Counted from the first letter of the stretch, positions 9,233-22,042 are shown. The stretch: DNA of 46,680 bases from Parasitella parasitica (GCA_025201805.1 MU619279.1:103983-150662), one strand, 5' to 3'. Numbers and translations are program-made. The notes: generated by a model not told the origin, from the letters alone.

Positions 9233-11376
9233 CTACAGCTCTTTCTTTATGTATTCAGCTTTTTCTAGTCTTTGCTGGATGATATCTAGTTGATTGACAA
9301 TGTCCTGGTCTCTATCAAACATCTTCAAAACTCGCTTGGAGACGTCTCTCACCAAATTGCTGGCTGCGCGTGTCCAAAAGCCTGTGAAACCACATTCGTG
9401 TATACAAAAGAGACATGTTGCCAACCTATCCGCTGAGCTGGTAGACATGTCCAAAAAAGTAGTTTTTGTGAATGTTTGTTCGCTTTCCTCCTGCTGACGG
9501 ATGTCTGTGCTGAAGGGCCTAAATAAGAGGATTTTGACCATGTTGTGGATCATGTGCATGTGCATCTTGAGCCCTGCCCTTGCTTGCTGTCCAGCTGCAT
9601 CCAGGTCTGTATTCCATTTTGCCCAATCAGGCAGCTCATGCTCCCACAACTCGACGTCTCGCACCAGCGTCAGTACTTCGTCCACGTCAATCTTTCGCAC
9701 ATTGGTCTCGTTTTCTCCCTGCACCAGCGACCTCTCTTCATCCACTTGGTAAAACAGAGAAACCACCTTGCTCAGCAGTGACATTAACCGCGCTTCCAGC
9801 ACAATACCAGCTTCTCTAAACGACCCATCCCAGCGACCCGGCTCTCTCATTTGGATGGCTGCTTTCCATAGCTCTGCTGATCCCTCGCCTCGAAGCTGCG
9901 GACGTCTGAACCGAAAGGTGGCAGAATACACATCCAGATACAGCAGCGCAGCAATCAAAATCTGCCATGCTGGCTCTTCGCTTTTCCAGTCGCAGGCGCA
10001 TAGTATCCGGAGCGAGATGTTCACTATAGTATCGGCTTTGAACTCGTCAGAGGCCAGTTCAGCATCTATCCACGCGAGCAAAATGCCGCAAAGAATGACT
10101 GGATACGGATCTACTTGATCCCCCTTCAAAAGGATTACGTCCATCAGGAGCATGGTGGCATATTCTGCACAACTACGCCAGCTTGTTGTCGGTAGTGGAG
10201 GAGACGTCGCATTTGGGAGTGCAGGCATTAATGTGACGGAAACAACGTACGCTGTCAAAATGCAGATTTGCACCATAGCGTCTGCTGTGTTCAGCGGATG
10301 ATTGGGCTGCGGTTGGTGGGGAGCATGGCCTGGAAGATACATTTTAAGCTGCTGCATCAGGATGACAAGGTGGTGTGGTGCAGTACACGCCATGTCTCTG
10401 TCTAACCATCTATAGCGCATATCCAAATGCTTCATCATGTGAGCAAGATGCGCTCGAATTAAGGTAGCAAGTGTGTCGGCATCATTGGGCACTCGACACA
10501 TCTCGCCACGAGAGGGTGGTGCTTCTTGCTTTATAGTGGACAGGATGTTGTCTGGTGAGTTTGGTGTGGCATTGAACAGCAGAGAGCGAGTCGAGAATAC
10601 AGGCACAGTGACTAAATATTCATCTTCAGCAAGCTCCTCGTCCTCAGAATCTTCAAAGTATCCCTCTGCATCCGGGTCCCACTGCTTGGGCAAGTAATTG
10701 GGGCCAAAATCGCGCATTATCTGACGAGAGAGTGTCTTTGCAAACTCATTGAATTCGCTTAGATTGCGAGTGACAGCATGGATGGATAATCCGTCGGGGG
10801 TCAGTGACATGGACCAACCTGAGGGTTCCTCGGTGGATATGTCTTCAGGCTCCTCTTGCTTTACTAGTTTTTGACGTTTACTGCTGTTGTCAAAGTTTGC
10901 CGTCTGGCTGTGAGACAACGGATAATCTGCTCCTGATTCTATGCAAGGATCTGGCTCCTGGCCTTTCTCGGATATTGTGTCGTTCATGTCTTCGTCCATG
11001 GATTGCATGTATTTGACAAGGAATTCGCCCTCCAGCTCACGCAGGGTGTCGTATAATGTGAGTACCTTTTGTGATAAGTCTGTTAGGTTGGGTGGTGCAT
11101 CTGGATATTCACACTACCAAAAAAGGTTATCAGATGCTGCTGCTTCATTCAATTGCGACGGTAATTAGCGTTACGTACAGGCTGATTTGATCGAGCACAG
11201 CGAGTGCAGTTTGGTCGAGTTTTTGAGCACCTAGGGACAAACAGAAATTCAATATCAAACGCAACATTGAAAGGGCTCGTCACTTACTTTGCCTTCTTCT
11301 TTCTGCATCTTAAACAACTCAAGTCTTTATTCGCAGAGGTTGAGGGTATCGAAGACTTTGCTGTTTTACCTGCCAT
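9233..11376 (-). CDS. Zn2Cys6 fungal transcription factor
   Basis: Three exons: 11288-11376, 11179-11230 and 9233-11113, giving 673 aa from the ATG at 11376. The zinc cluster is split over all three exons: C21-x2-C24-x6-C31-x6-C38-x2-C41-x6-C48, with the basic stretch RKKKAK between the second and third Cys. This binuclear cluster is the DNA-binding motif of Gal4-type regulators. A short helical linker follows (about 50-85), then an acidic region, and a long helical region from about 230 to 640 that fits the fungal-specific middle homology region. The nearby HSF-type gene is on the same strand. The ThrE-like gene reads away from it across a 621-bp spacer and could share control; that is inference. 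The regulated pathway is unknown. Confidence 0.9.
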
Positions 11377-11997
11377 ATTTATTTGTGTTGTTGTTTAGTA
11401 AGAAAAACTTTCAGTAACTGTTTATTTTACCCGGAAGCATTTAACCAACATCCCTAATTAGCTGGTTTCAATACCCGAATGACGTCTCTGAGAGAGGCTG
11501 CTGCTGCTCGTACACAGCGGATCGGTTGATCTCATCATAACATAATATGGATCAGATTAGAAGGAGAGGTATTTATGAGTCATCAATTCACTGAATCAGG
11601 GCTGACTCCAAGGCTATTTGTATATTCGATGCATTTATTTGTATATATTAAATCGTTACATGTGTATGAATATAGCAACACCGGCAAACGAACCGATGCT
11701 CAATGCCACTCAAGTAACCCTTTTTTTAACTAGTAGATCCACATAGTATTAATAATGATGCCATGAAATTATTATAATCCACGTTTATTTCCTAACCTTA
11801 TGTAATATGTTACTCCACAGTTCGATTTGCTATAAAATTAATTGATATTTTTAAACAAAAAAAAACAAAAAAAAAAATAGTATTTTACTATACTATACCT
11901 ACGAACTATCAAACGTACATATCCTCAAAAATTACTCTCTACATTGTATCTTTTTTTTTTTTCTTTCTTCTTTTCTGAAATCACTAATAAAGTTAAT
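11377..11997. promoter_or_regulatory. Divergent promoter region (Zn2Cys6 gene / ThrE-like gene)
   Basis: The two genes start at either end of this 621-bp spacer. A TATA-like CTATAAAATTAATT lies near 11829-11842 on the plus strand, about 165 bp before the ThrE-like ATG, followed by A-rich and then pyrimidine-rich sequence. No coding sequence is seen. Confidence 0.45.
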
Positions 11998-13951
11998 ATG
12001 CCAATTTCTCATAAAAAGAACCTCTCCTCGAGCTATTATGATGCTGGATCATTCTCAAGCGTAGCATCGCAAGCAACATTGACAGAGATGCCGATAAGGT
12101 CAAGCAGCAACCAAACAATAAATCGACTCACTCGACAGCAAACTAATGAATCTGTTGCGGTGCCTCCTGCTGTAGCCGCAATAGGATCGGCAATGGATGC
12201 ACCATTGCCATTCAGACCTTCTCTTTGGCGAGCAAACACTGTCAATTCAAGAGCTCCTGACCTGGAGAGAGGAGCAAGCATAAAGTCGAATTATTTCCAC
12301 AAGATTGACCGAGTATCGTCAACCAAGTCAAACCATCATAACTCAACCACGCCAGGCGCAGCCTACCAGACGGATCTGAAGAGAGACAACAGCATCGCTA
12401 CAGCCATTAGCATGCGACGAGCGGACATTATGGTTTCCAGAGACAATCCGCAACATTTGCACCAGCATCGAATCAGTGGCGTTAGGAACGACGATGAAGA
12501 GGCTACAATTCATGCAGATTTAAACGATTTCCCTGATCAGCACAGCACTCACGACGTAGTGCCTTGTGTCAAAGACCAGCTACTGTATGAAAAAAAAAAG
12601 AGTATTATCATTCTACTGGGCCGACTGCTCTTAAAGTGCGGATGTCCATGTCACAGAGTGGACGAAACCCTTCAGCACACTTCAAAGCTGCTTGAACTAG
12701 ACACCTCCTTTTCGTTTCTGCCTGATTCTGTTCTCATTACGTTTACAGATGGCGATGAGACTCAGTCTATCATGGTCAAATCTCCTCAAGGTTTCGACAA
12801 CGGTAAAATAGCAAAAATCAATGATATCATGAACTTTTTCCAGCGAGGTGAGATCGATCTAGATCGTTGTCTCGTACTGCTGCATGACGTTGCAACAGCT
12901 CCTCCGACATGTGGAGTGTGGTCTACAGTCGCCTTCTTTACGCTGAGCAGCTTTACTGCCTCAGCCATGATGTTTGGAGGTACCTGGGTCGATGCTTCTA
13001 TTAGTGGCTGTCTGGGGCTGCTGGTTGCGATACTGTATATCCTGTCTGCTCATTTCCCCATCTATGCCAGAGTGTTTGAAATATCCGCATCTGTTGTTGT
13101 AGCTATCGTTACGAGAGCTCTGCATAAATACTGCTGCTTTACAAGCGTTGTCTTGTCTTCCATCCTCATCTTGTTGCCAGGCTACACAATGACAGTTGGT
13201 GTGGTAAGTCGTGCTGAATGGTATATGCATTGCATCTTTGCACATATTTATCAAATGCCTTTCCTACGTAGATCGAGTTGTCCGCAAGACATGTAACAAC
13301 GGGTATTGTTCGGCTTGTCTATGCTGTTTTTTATGCATTTCAGTTAGCCTATGGATTACAAGTTGGAAGCAGTGTGTACAATGCCATTGATCCAAGTGCT
13401 CCAGAAGACGGTCTCTGCGGACAGCCATTCGTCTCTCCTTGGTTTTACATTTTGCTCTTGCCCATTCTCAGCATTTCAATTGCACTATCCTACGGATCTT
13501 CTCGAAAGCAATGGATATCGCAGACTCTTTCGGCCACAATCGCCTTTTGCTTGACTTACTTTTTAGGTAAAGTCATCCCTGATAGCCAAATAGTAGGCAG
13601 CATTGCTGCGTTTGCCATAGGCCTCTATTCCAATTTTGCTCTCAAGGTGACCGGCGAGCCACCGTTAGCGCCTCTCTGTGTTGGTGTCACTTTGCTGGTG
13701 CCTGGAAGTATAGGTAAGAAATACTTGGTTTATATCGAAATACTTTTTTTTATATATACGTTCTTGAACCTAACTCATTAAATTCAGGTGTTCGAGGTGC
13801 TTATTCTGTATTACATCAGACTGATTTAGGCCAAAGCAATTTTCCAATGCAAATGCTAACCATCGCGTTGGGTCTTTCGGCTGGTTTATTCGCTGCTGCC
13901 ATGATCGTCTATCCCGCCGGTAAAAAGAGATCGATGTACATTTCGTTATAA
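11998..13951 (+). CDS. ThrE/Prm10-like membrane protein (DUF1212 family)
   Basis: Three exons: 11998-13203, 13272-13713 and 13788-13951, giving 603 aa. I chose the ATG at 11998 because earlier in-frame codons lie in a T-rich leader. Residues 1-210 are a Ser/Asn-rich cytosolic tail. From about 215 comes the ThrE domain: LLGRLLLKCGCPCHRVDETL, SFLPDSVLITF, and an Asp-rich linker, followed by about ten hydrophobic segments including LPGYTMTVG and LVPGSIGVRGAYSVL. Bacterial ThrE exports threonine and serine; the yeast relative Prm10 is pheromone-regulated and of unknown transport activity. The likely location is an internal or plasma membrane. It converges with YJU2. Confidence 0.88.
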
Positions 13952-14265
13952 AATGTACGTTGTTTTTTTCGTACATGTAATAGTATCGACCTTCCTCCTC
14001 TCCTTCACCTTTTTTTTTTTTTTTTGTTGACGATAAATGAAACCTTTGCTGTTTCTTTGATCCGTGATGAAAAATGCATAATTCGTCATGAATGTTCGTA
14101 GTAGATTATTACTGTTATTTTCTGTATTTCTGTTCACTCGATAAAGAGGATGGCAATCGTATGCATCATCTGATTTCCATCACGTCAAATGATGGCATAA
14201 ACAACTAGTGTGCGTAGTTGGCATGCTAGCGTGCAAACAACGCAAAATCTATTTTATTTAAAACA
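13952..14265. other. Convergent 3' spacer
   Basis: This lies between the stops of the ThrE-like gene and YJU2 and holds a T19-type run near 14010-14027. The minus-strand frame across it has no family features. Confidence 0.4.
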
Positions 14266-15268
14266 CTAATCCGACGAACTACTGCCATCATCGTCATAAG
14301 TTGCAAGTAATGACAAAGCGTTCCCAGACTTGGGGGCTTCCTTCTTTTGCTTTTTCACTACAACTATAGGACTCGCTGTCACTGGTTGCTTCCGTTTCTT
14401 CAAGATCGCCGCTGGTTTGAAAGAGGGTATATCTTTGGCTGATTGGCCCACTAATAATATAGCGTCTGGTTCAGCTTCTGTTAACTTTCGCACTTGTTCT
14501 CCATCTGCGCTTTCAAAAATTGCCTTTGCCTGTCTTTCATCCTCTTCCTCTTCTATTTTCATGCGTTCGGTGATGACCACCTTGTCTTCGGCAGAAAAAC
14601 GATCCAACACCTCGTCTACATCCAGTCGTTCTGATCTCGCATTTCGAGTACGAATCTCATCCAGTGCATCCATGATATCCATTTCTCTCTTTGAATCTAG
14701 TGTGCGGCTTTCCAAGGACTTCATGGGATCATCTGGCTCATCGTCAGATCCAGATTCAGGATCTTCCTCACCACGCCACGGCTCAAAGTTTCTGCTGGCT
14801 CCATTTTCAGCCACGTAATCTGTGTTCTTGGGATCTGTCTTGAAGGTGATTTCTGCAGAGCAACGGGGACATCTACGCTCAAAGTGGTCGGATACTGAGC
14901 AATCCATGGTCTTTTTGATTTTTTGATTTTTTTTTCTTTCTCTTTCTTACCTTATGTAAAATCGAAAGATTTTGATATTGAGATACATTTCGCCCTCCAC
15001 TGTTTCCTTTCTCGCGTTAAACTTCTTTCCCTTGTAAATGTATTCACCACAACTCTCGCAGCGCATTGAAAAAGGAGACATCAGACGAACCTTGTGCTGT
15101 AAATCTTTGGGCTTTTTTCTAAGATGCAATGCATTAGCTGATTATCACTATATTTGCTTTTTTTTTTTTTTTTTTTTTTTCGATTCACAATGTTACTTAC
15201 TGCCTTGGGATGTTTGATGGATCGAAATTGGGAGGAAAGTATTTGTTTAAAACCTTACGTTCAGACAT
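14266..15268 (-). CDS. YJU2: Pre-mRNA splicing factor YJU2 (CWC16/CCDC94 family)
   Basis: Three exons: 15201-15268, 14951-15118 and 14266-14872, giving 280 aa from the ATG at 15268. The N-terminus [20 protein letters not shown] is the CWC16 signature. Next come a zinc-binding pair [21 protein letters not shown] and CPRC within [20 protein letters not shown], then [17 protein letters not shown], all conserved in YJU2. The C-terminus is acidic and then Lys-rich with coiled-coil character. YJU2 joins the spliceosome with the Prp19 complex and promotes the first step by stabilising the branch helix. The second intron ends inside the apparent reading frame, so the start codon seen at 14907 is intronic. 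Its small cysteine cluster is joined exactly by the splice. Confidence 0.93.
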
Positions 15269-15635
15269 GGCGTTTAATATATAACAACAATTATAAGAAA
15301 AAGAAGAAGAAGAAGAAAAAAAAAAATACTGATTTGGTAAAGCTGCGGGCCTCTTCTACACTGTCTGTGAGAGTCACTGCTGTCTGTGTCTGTGGACTTG
15401 ACGGCACGCACAGAGCTGCCAACAGCTACTGTTTACTACCAAGTCTAATCAATTCTAGATATGTTGATCGCAACATATGAACTGATGGATGGCTGCTCTT
15501 AGTTTGCTGGGTGACCAAGTCTGATAATGAGCGAGTTCTCATGTTACTTGATCAAGCTGCTTTTTTTTTGTTCTTTATTGCTTTCAGATATATACTCAAA
15601 CAGTACAGTCATAATAAGAGACTCTACCGATAGCT
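15269..15635. other. Spacer between YJU2 and the RING gene
   Basis: This holds an (AAG)n-A run at 15296-15326 and the YJU2 promoter. The plus-strand frame through here is low-complexity lysine and is not credited as a gene. Confidence 0.4.
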
Positions 15636-16136
15636 TCATGCCTGTCTTCTGATGTCCATTCTTGCCATACTAGCATCAATCTTCAAATTGTTAAATTCCT
15701 CATGCAACAATGATATTAGTTCCCGAGATCGCTTTAGCTCTTTCTCTGTCTCGCTATATCTAACAGCCAAAGCCGTATAGTCACTACGCTGGCTCTTTAA
15801 TGATCTGATCTCTGCAGCCGCAGCATTTATTTGGCTCTTGAGGAGTCTGGCATCCTTTTCATCCGAATCGTCAGTCGAGAGATACATTTTGATGAATTGC
15901 TCTTGTTGCGTGCTTCCAAATATATCCTGCTTACACTGAGGACATCTTTTGTTTATTTGCATGCAATGCAGAATACTTTGAATTTTAAAGTGATATTTTA
16001 GTCGAGTGCAAGTACATGTACTGTATAGCCATTTCATATCTTACCAGGTGAGGTCAAACACGTGCCCACAGACGGCTAAAGCAACAGCCTCATGCTTACC
16101 AATTGGGCTTAAACAGATACTGCAGATGATTTGCAT
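15636..16136 (-). CDS. Short RING-finger protein, TRAIP-like
   Basis: Two exons: 16045-16136 and 15636-15975, giving 143 aa. The RING spans residues 5-45: C5-x2-C8, C23-x-H25, then Asp28 where the next ligand is expected, C31, C42-x2-C45. It resembles the RING of TRAIP, an E3 ligase that acts at stalled replisomes, in its pattern CGHVF...RCPQC and in the coiled coil that follows (residues 65-135, KSQINAAAAEIRSLKSQR). TRAIP is about 470 aa, so this protein has only the N-terminal third, and no further exon is evident. The Asp in a zinc-ligand position is unusual but is tolerated in some RINGs (for example Rbx1). Possible role: ubiquitin ligase. Confidence 0.7.
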
Positions 16137-17128
16137 TAGTACTTTGGTATGCAAGTATCTCAGTCTTTGTGAAAGAAAGAGAAAAGAAGAAGAAAGAGCA
16201 CCGCTTTTATGCACATGCTACGATTAATTTGGCATTTACACAGTATTTGGTATACGTCTTATGAAATCGTTATATCATCTTGCTTCTTAGAGCCGTTAAT
16301 CTATCATTTTAAGAACATGCTTGTTTCATAAGCTTTAGGTATGACTAAATCTGGCAAAGATACAAGGCGGTATGATATATCAAATGCGCAGGTCAAACAA
16401 TCTTTCAATGTCATCTTTGGCAAAGAATGTATTATTATCCAGCTTGTTATTATTATTATTATTTTCAGTCTGCTCATGTTGTAATTGATAAAGTATTCGC
16501 TGTATTGAAGCTTATCTCAAGGTCTCCAATGACCAAACGTTTGATGTAGTATTCATAATCAATCGGGAAAAGTTTTATAAAGCCTTGAAGATTCATAGAA
16601 ATAGTGCTTTAATTTTTGAGATTTTAGCAATTTTTAATTCAACGCGCATTAGCACGAAAAGTACCAAATGCAGGTGGTTAGATGCTGTTTGTAGACCCAC
16701 GCCCTTTTCACGCTTCAGTCTTGTGGCACAGGGCTTGAGTTTAAGCCTTCTTCTTTCTTGTAGCAAAGGCAGCGAGAATATCCACTTGAATGCCATTCAA
16801 TCTCAAAGTCCGTGGATTTACATTCGCTGGAACTTGATCATGATGGCAGCGTGCCATCCAAAGGTCGAGATCAAGCTACAACTAAAAGATCATCTTGAAA
16901 TGGACTGTCTTTTGGATGCTGCAATGAGGTATAGATCTTTTTGATGCATTTTAATGCTTTTCTTCGGCTAATCAAACAACATCTTTACACACTCCCCGGG
17001 CTTCCATCAATTGTCACACACACACACACACACACGCACGCACGACCAATTTGTTTTAAATAATGCTGTCAGCCCTCTCGCCTTCACGTTTTGTTTCTTT
17101 GTCTTTATTCAAACGCTCGTACAGCAAA
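16137..17128. other. Divergent spacer upstream of C1-THF synthase
   Basis: It contains a (TTA)n run at 16444-16463 and a (CA)n run at 17015-17038. A 119-codon plus-strand frame (16585-16944) has a weak coding look, but I recognise no domain and do not annotate it as a gene. It probably carries the promoters of both flanking genes. Confidence 0.4.
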
Positions 17129-20100
17129 ATGACTGCAACACTTATCGATGGAAAGGCTATTGCTCAGTAAAGTATATTCGATGCGCGGGGGGGGAGGAGG
17201 GGCTCCTAATTTGACATGTCTTTAATGTATGCCCTAGGACTGTTCGCAACGAAACCAAAGAGAAAATCCTTGGCATCAAGGCAAAGTACCCCCACTTTAA
17301 CCCTCACTTGGCCATGATTCAAGTCGGTGCCCGAGAAGATTCCTCAATTTACGTGAAAATGAAAGACAAGGCTGCCAAAGAGGTAAATTAAGCGTGCTCA
17401 TGACTCTGCCGCCGTGTTGGTTGAATGTCGCATTTTCTTTTTCGTTTAGGTTGGTATCTCCATCACGATGGAAAACTTACCCGAATCAATCAGCCAAAGC
17501 GAGCTTTTGAGAAAGGTCAAGCAGCTTAACAATGATTACAAAATTCACGGTATTCTCGTCCAAATGCCGTTGCCTCCTCACATTGATGAAGCTGCTATCA
17601 TCGAAGCTATTGACTTTCAAAAGGACGTAGACGGGTATGCTTTAAATTTCAGGGCAAAAGGACATCAGTAAACTAACAATCCATATGCAGTTTCCATGCC
17701 ATCAATATTGGCAACATGGCAAAGAAGGGAGGCCAACCTCTTTTCCTGCCCTGTACTCCCAAGGGCATCATCCATTTGTTGAAATCTACAGGCATCGCTA
17801 TCGCTGGCAAGCAGGCAGCTGTTGTTGGCCGCAGTGATATTGTTGGTGCCCCTGTTGCAACTCTATTAACAGCGGAGCATGCTACTGTTACACTCTGCCA
17901 CTCTAAAACTCCTGACATTGAAGCTATCGTATGTATATAGTAGTACCGCTTTCCCCTCCCCACACACACACACACATGCGAATTATACAGGTTTTTAAGC
18001 ATAGCGTAGGTTAAATCGGCTGATATTGTTGTCGCTGCTGCTGGCAAGACCGAACTGATCAAGGGAAATTGGATCAAAGAAGGAGCCGTTGTTATTGATG
18101 TCGGAACAAACGCTGTTGAAGGTAAAGCAATTTGGTCAAAAGTTTGTTGTAAAAAGTTTCTAAGCGAAAACAGATGCCACCAAGAAATCTGGTATTCGCT
18201 GGGTGGGTGATGTTGAGTTTGCAAAGGCAAAAGAAGCAGCTTCCTTTATCACTCCTGTTCCTGGAGGCGTTGGCCCTATGACAGTTGCCATGTTGATGCA
18301 AAATACCGCTATTAGCGCTGAACGCTGGCTAACTTTGAGCCGTAAGCGCGATATTTCTGCACTCGAACTGGATTTGAAGGTGCCTGTTCCTTCCGACATT
18401 GAAATTGCAAAGGCTCAAACACCCAAGCACATTGACGAACTTTGCAAGGAAATTGGTTTAAGTGCTAGCGAGGTATGTTGCAGCTTGGACAACAACGAGC
18501 ATGTTTGGAACTGACAGAAGCCCTAGTATGAGCTTTATGGCACAGCCAAAGCAAAAATCAACCTTGATGTCTTGAGCAGACTTGACCATCGTAAAGATGG
18601 TCGCTACATTGTAGTAACAGGGTATGTCCATTCACATAGCATCATCGAGCTTTAACTTACTCTCGGATGCGTAGTATCACTCCAACACCCCTTGGCGAAG
18701 GTAAATCCACTACTACTATTGGCCTTGTTCAAGCTCTCGGCGCTCACTTGAAAAAGGCAGCTTTTGCTTGCGTTCGCCAACCTTCTCAGGGCCCTACATT
18801 CGGCATCAAGGGCGGTGCTGCTGGTGGTGGTTACTCACAGGTCATCCCCATGGATGAGTTCAATCTCCACATGACAGGCGATCTTCATGCTGTTACTGCC
18901 GCCAACAATCTGATGGCTGCTGCTATTGACGCTCGAATTTTCCATGAAAACACCCAAACTGACAAGGCCTTGTTCAACCGTTTGTGTCCTGCAAAGAACG
19001 GTGTTCGCAAGTTCGCACCTGTCATGATGAAACGACTTGAAAAGCTGGGCATTACCAAGACTAACCCTGCTGATTTGGACTCAGAGGAAATCGCCCGTTT
19101 TGCACGTTTGGATGTTGATCTGAATAGCATCACCTGGCAGAGAGTAGTTGATGTGAATGATCGCTTCTTGCGCAAGATTACTATCGGTCAGGCTCCTACA
19201 GAGAAGGGCATGGAACGCCAAACTGGCTTTGACATTACTGTTGCTAGTGAAGTCATGGCCATCCTCGCTTTGGCTACTGACTTGAAGGACATGCGTGAGA
19301 GATTAGGTAATATGGTAGTCGCGTCTTCTAAAGCCGGTGAGCCCATTACAGCCGATGATTTCGGTATCGGTGGTGCCTTGACAGTTTTAATGAAGGACGC
19401 CATCAAACCAAACTTGATGCAAACTCTTGAGGGCACTCCTACTATTGTGCATGCGTAAGTTCTAATACGCTATACAGAAACACCCTATTAATTCGTGTAT
19501 TGCCGAAATAGTGGTCCCTTTGCTAACATTGCCCACGGCAACTCTTCTATTTTGGCTGATAAAATTGCACTCAAATTGGCCGGTTCTGACGGTGATGATA
19601 TGGAGCCTGGTTATGTTGTTACAGAAGCCGGCTTTGGCGCTGATATGGGTATGGAGAAATTCTTTGATATCAAGTGTCGTGTTTCTGGTTTACAGCCTAA
19701 CGCGGTTGTCATTGTTGCAACTGTCAGAGCCCTTAAGACACATGGCGATGGTCCTGAAATTACTGCTGGCAAGCCTTTACCCGAGGCCTACATCGGCGAG
19801 AATTTAGAATTGTTGGAAAAGGGCTGTTGTAATTTAGTCAAGCATATTCAGAATGCTAAAAAGTTTGGTGTTCCTGTCCTTGTTGCCGTTAATCGTTTCA
19901 CGTAAGTCAATCATATGTCAGTTTCTCGTACGAAACTTCGTCTCATTTGCTCGTTCATAGTAATGATACTGATGCCGAGATGGAACTTGTCCGTGATCTT
20001 TCGTTGAAAGCTGGTGCTTTTGATGCAGTTGCTTGCGATCATTGGGCTCGTGGTGGTGCCGGTGCCATTGACCTTGGTAACGCTGTAATCAAGGCATGTG

Positions 20101-20486
20101 AGGAGCCTACAAACTTCAAGTTTTTGTATGAGCTTGATCTGCCCATCGAAAAGAAGATCGAGGCCATCTGTCGCGATATTTATGGGGCTGATGGTGTTGA
20201 CTTTAGCGATTTAGCCAAGGAGAAGATGGAAACTTATACCCGCCAAGGTTTTGCCTCTCTGCCCATTTGTATGGCCAAAACGCAATACAGCTTCAGTCAT
20301 GATGCCGCTCTCAAGGGTGTCCCCACTAATTTCACTGTTCCCATCCGTGACATTCGTGCCTCCGTTGGTGCTGGTTTTCTTTATCCTTTGGTCGGCACTA
20401 TGCAAACTATGCCTGGCTTGCCTACTCGCCCCTGCTTCTTTGATGTTGATTTGGATGACGATGGTGAGGTTGTCGGCCTCTTCTAA
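17129..20486 (+). CDS. ADE3: Cytosolic C1-tetrahydrofolate synthase (trifunctional)
   Basis: Ten exons: 17129-17166, 17238-17382, 17450-17634, 17691-17928, 18010-18121, 18174-18472, 18527-18621, 18675-19454, 19512-19901 and 19961-20486. All phases agree, giving 935 aa, the usual length. The N-terminal third is methylene-THF dehydrogenase/methenyl-THF cyclohydrolase, with the YVxxK active site (Tyr51, Lys55), VQMPLPPH and LPCTPKGI. From about 320 it is 10-formyl-THF synthetase: nucleotide loop [11 protein letters not shown] near 373-383, [20 protein letters not shown] and [12 protein letters not shown]. It interconverts one-carbon folates in the cytosol for purine, thymidylate and methionine synthesis. 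No mitochondrial targeting peptide is seen. The first exon is only 38 nt. The gene is followed 253 bp later by RAD9. Confidence 0.96.
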
Positions 20487-20739
20487 ACAAATAAATAGTA
20501 AATCAATCTTGTCGAAACAAGATATTTTTTGTAATTTAAAATCAATACTCTATACAAAGCGTAACCACTGAACCGTTGAAAACGAATGTTCTTTTGGGGG
20601 TGGGAGGGGGGGGGGTTACGTTCAAGTATCGCTGTAGTTGACTGAGACACATTCAGATATAACAATAGGAGTTGGCGCGATTGACAACTGAGTTCAAAGG
20701 CTCTTTTCTTCCCTTCGAAACTTTTTCACTCGAAACTTG

Positions 20740-22042
20740 ATGGAATTTTCAGCAGTTATTACATCCGAAGGCTTCAGAAGTTAGTGCATGTTTTTACAAT
20801 AAACGATTTTAAAGATAATAACTCGACTAGCCTAGTTTTTTCGGGCACTCTCCAAGTTCTGGCAGCTTTGGGTGAAGTAGTTACTTTAGAGATACACAAT
20901 GGGCAGGTATGGCTTATCAGGTCAACCTTCACACATCAGCTAATAAAAGATCAGTTTGTCATGAGCACGCTGAATAGTTCTAGAACTGGCCAAGGTGTTG
21001 TGCATCTTTCTAGAGACTTTTTCAAAGACTACATTTTACTAAGACGAGGTTCACCTGACACAGTTTTGCGATGCAATGTTTTAAACAAGGTAAACACAGA
21101 TTAATTGACTAAAACTGTAACTAACTGAATTTTCTATAGCAATTTTATAGCATTATCAAAAAAAATATGGCAGGCTACAAATCAATCAATGAATGCCAGC
21201 TCAGAATCACGCAAGGCAACATCAACGCTGTGAATCACACAGAATCAAGAATCTACATGAAGATTCTGTATAATAATGGAGTGACGAAAAAGAATACGCT
21301 TTGGTATTCGAACGGTGATCCAGTTGTCATGTTTTGCAAGAGTAGATACGAGAGTAAATTGGTGTGTCAGCCGCAGTTGTTGAAAGATTTTCTCGTTCGA
21401 TTTGATCATAAAACCCAAGATATAGAGTTTATCTGCACCGAACAGGGCCTAGTATTGAAAACACATCCCGAAAGCAGAACTTTATCTACAGGTAATTTTG
21501 CAGACTTTTGAATTTACACTGTCTATTAACATTACAGTATAAAGGTGATCCACCTGTCAAATCAATGTTTCTCATTTACAAGGCAGATTTTGCGACATTC
21601 GACATCAAAAGAAATGCGAAACTTGTCATAAACCTCAAAGAATTCAAGTCAATTGTGGACTATGTCGAGTATTTAGGTGGTGCCCTGGAGCTTCAGTACG
21701 AAGCTCCAGGATTGTGAGTGCATTTTTGTATTCAGAACGTATAAATGTACTAATCTAAAACCTAGGCCAATCTTGAATACGTACACATTACCAAATAAAG
21801 TGATGTCGTTTCTGGCTTTACAATCAGTGCCACCTCATGTCTATGATTCACAAGACGAACCAGACGAAGTAAGCTTTGTAGATACTCACGAACTTGATTA
21901 TACCCCGTCTTCTAACTCAAGGCGCCTGACACCAACACCAGCACAGGCCTCAACGGTGCCTATTGGTTCTGGAACAAGCGGCAACACAAGAGAGGACGAT
22001 GACGACGAGCCATTATTTTCAGAGATGCATGCTTCAAAATAA
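20740..22042 (+). CDS. RAD9: DNA damage checkpoint clamp subunit RAD9
   Basis: Five exons: 20740-20779, 20836-21089, 21140-21491, 21545-21713 and 21766-22042, giving 363 aa. The N-terminus MEFSAVITSEGFRIFSGTLQ leads into two PCNA-like halves. Visible Rad9 features are STLNSSRTGQGVVHL in the first half, and HPESRTLSTGD, LVINLKEFKSIVDYVEYLGG and YEAPGLPILNTYTL in the second. The C-terminal tail is Ser/Thr/Asp-rich (DDDDEPLFSEMHASK), as expected for the phosphorylated tail that recruits TopBP1-type proteins. Rad9 forms the 9-1-1 ring with Rad1 and Hus1 on damaged DNA and activates ATR/Mec1-type kinases. The acceptor of exon 4 is chosen by phase and could move by a few bases. Here RAD9 means the fission-yeast/human type, not budding-yeast Rad9. 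Confidence 0.85.

Noticed and set aside
9294-11016. Several open frames antisense to the Zn2Cys6 gene
   Set aside because: They mirror the coding strand. The zinc cluster and long helical region on the minus strand explain the sequence.
14873-14907. ATG at 14907 as the start of a separate YJU2-like protein
   Set aside because: This stretch is the end of intron 2. Splicing at 14872 restores the RFYIRCPRC motif exactly.
16585-16944. 119-codon frame upstream of C1-THF synthase
   Set aside because: No domain, no support from splice sites, and composition like the surrounding spacer.
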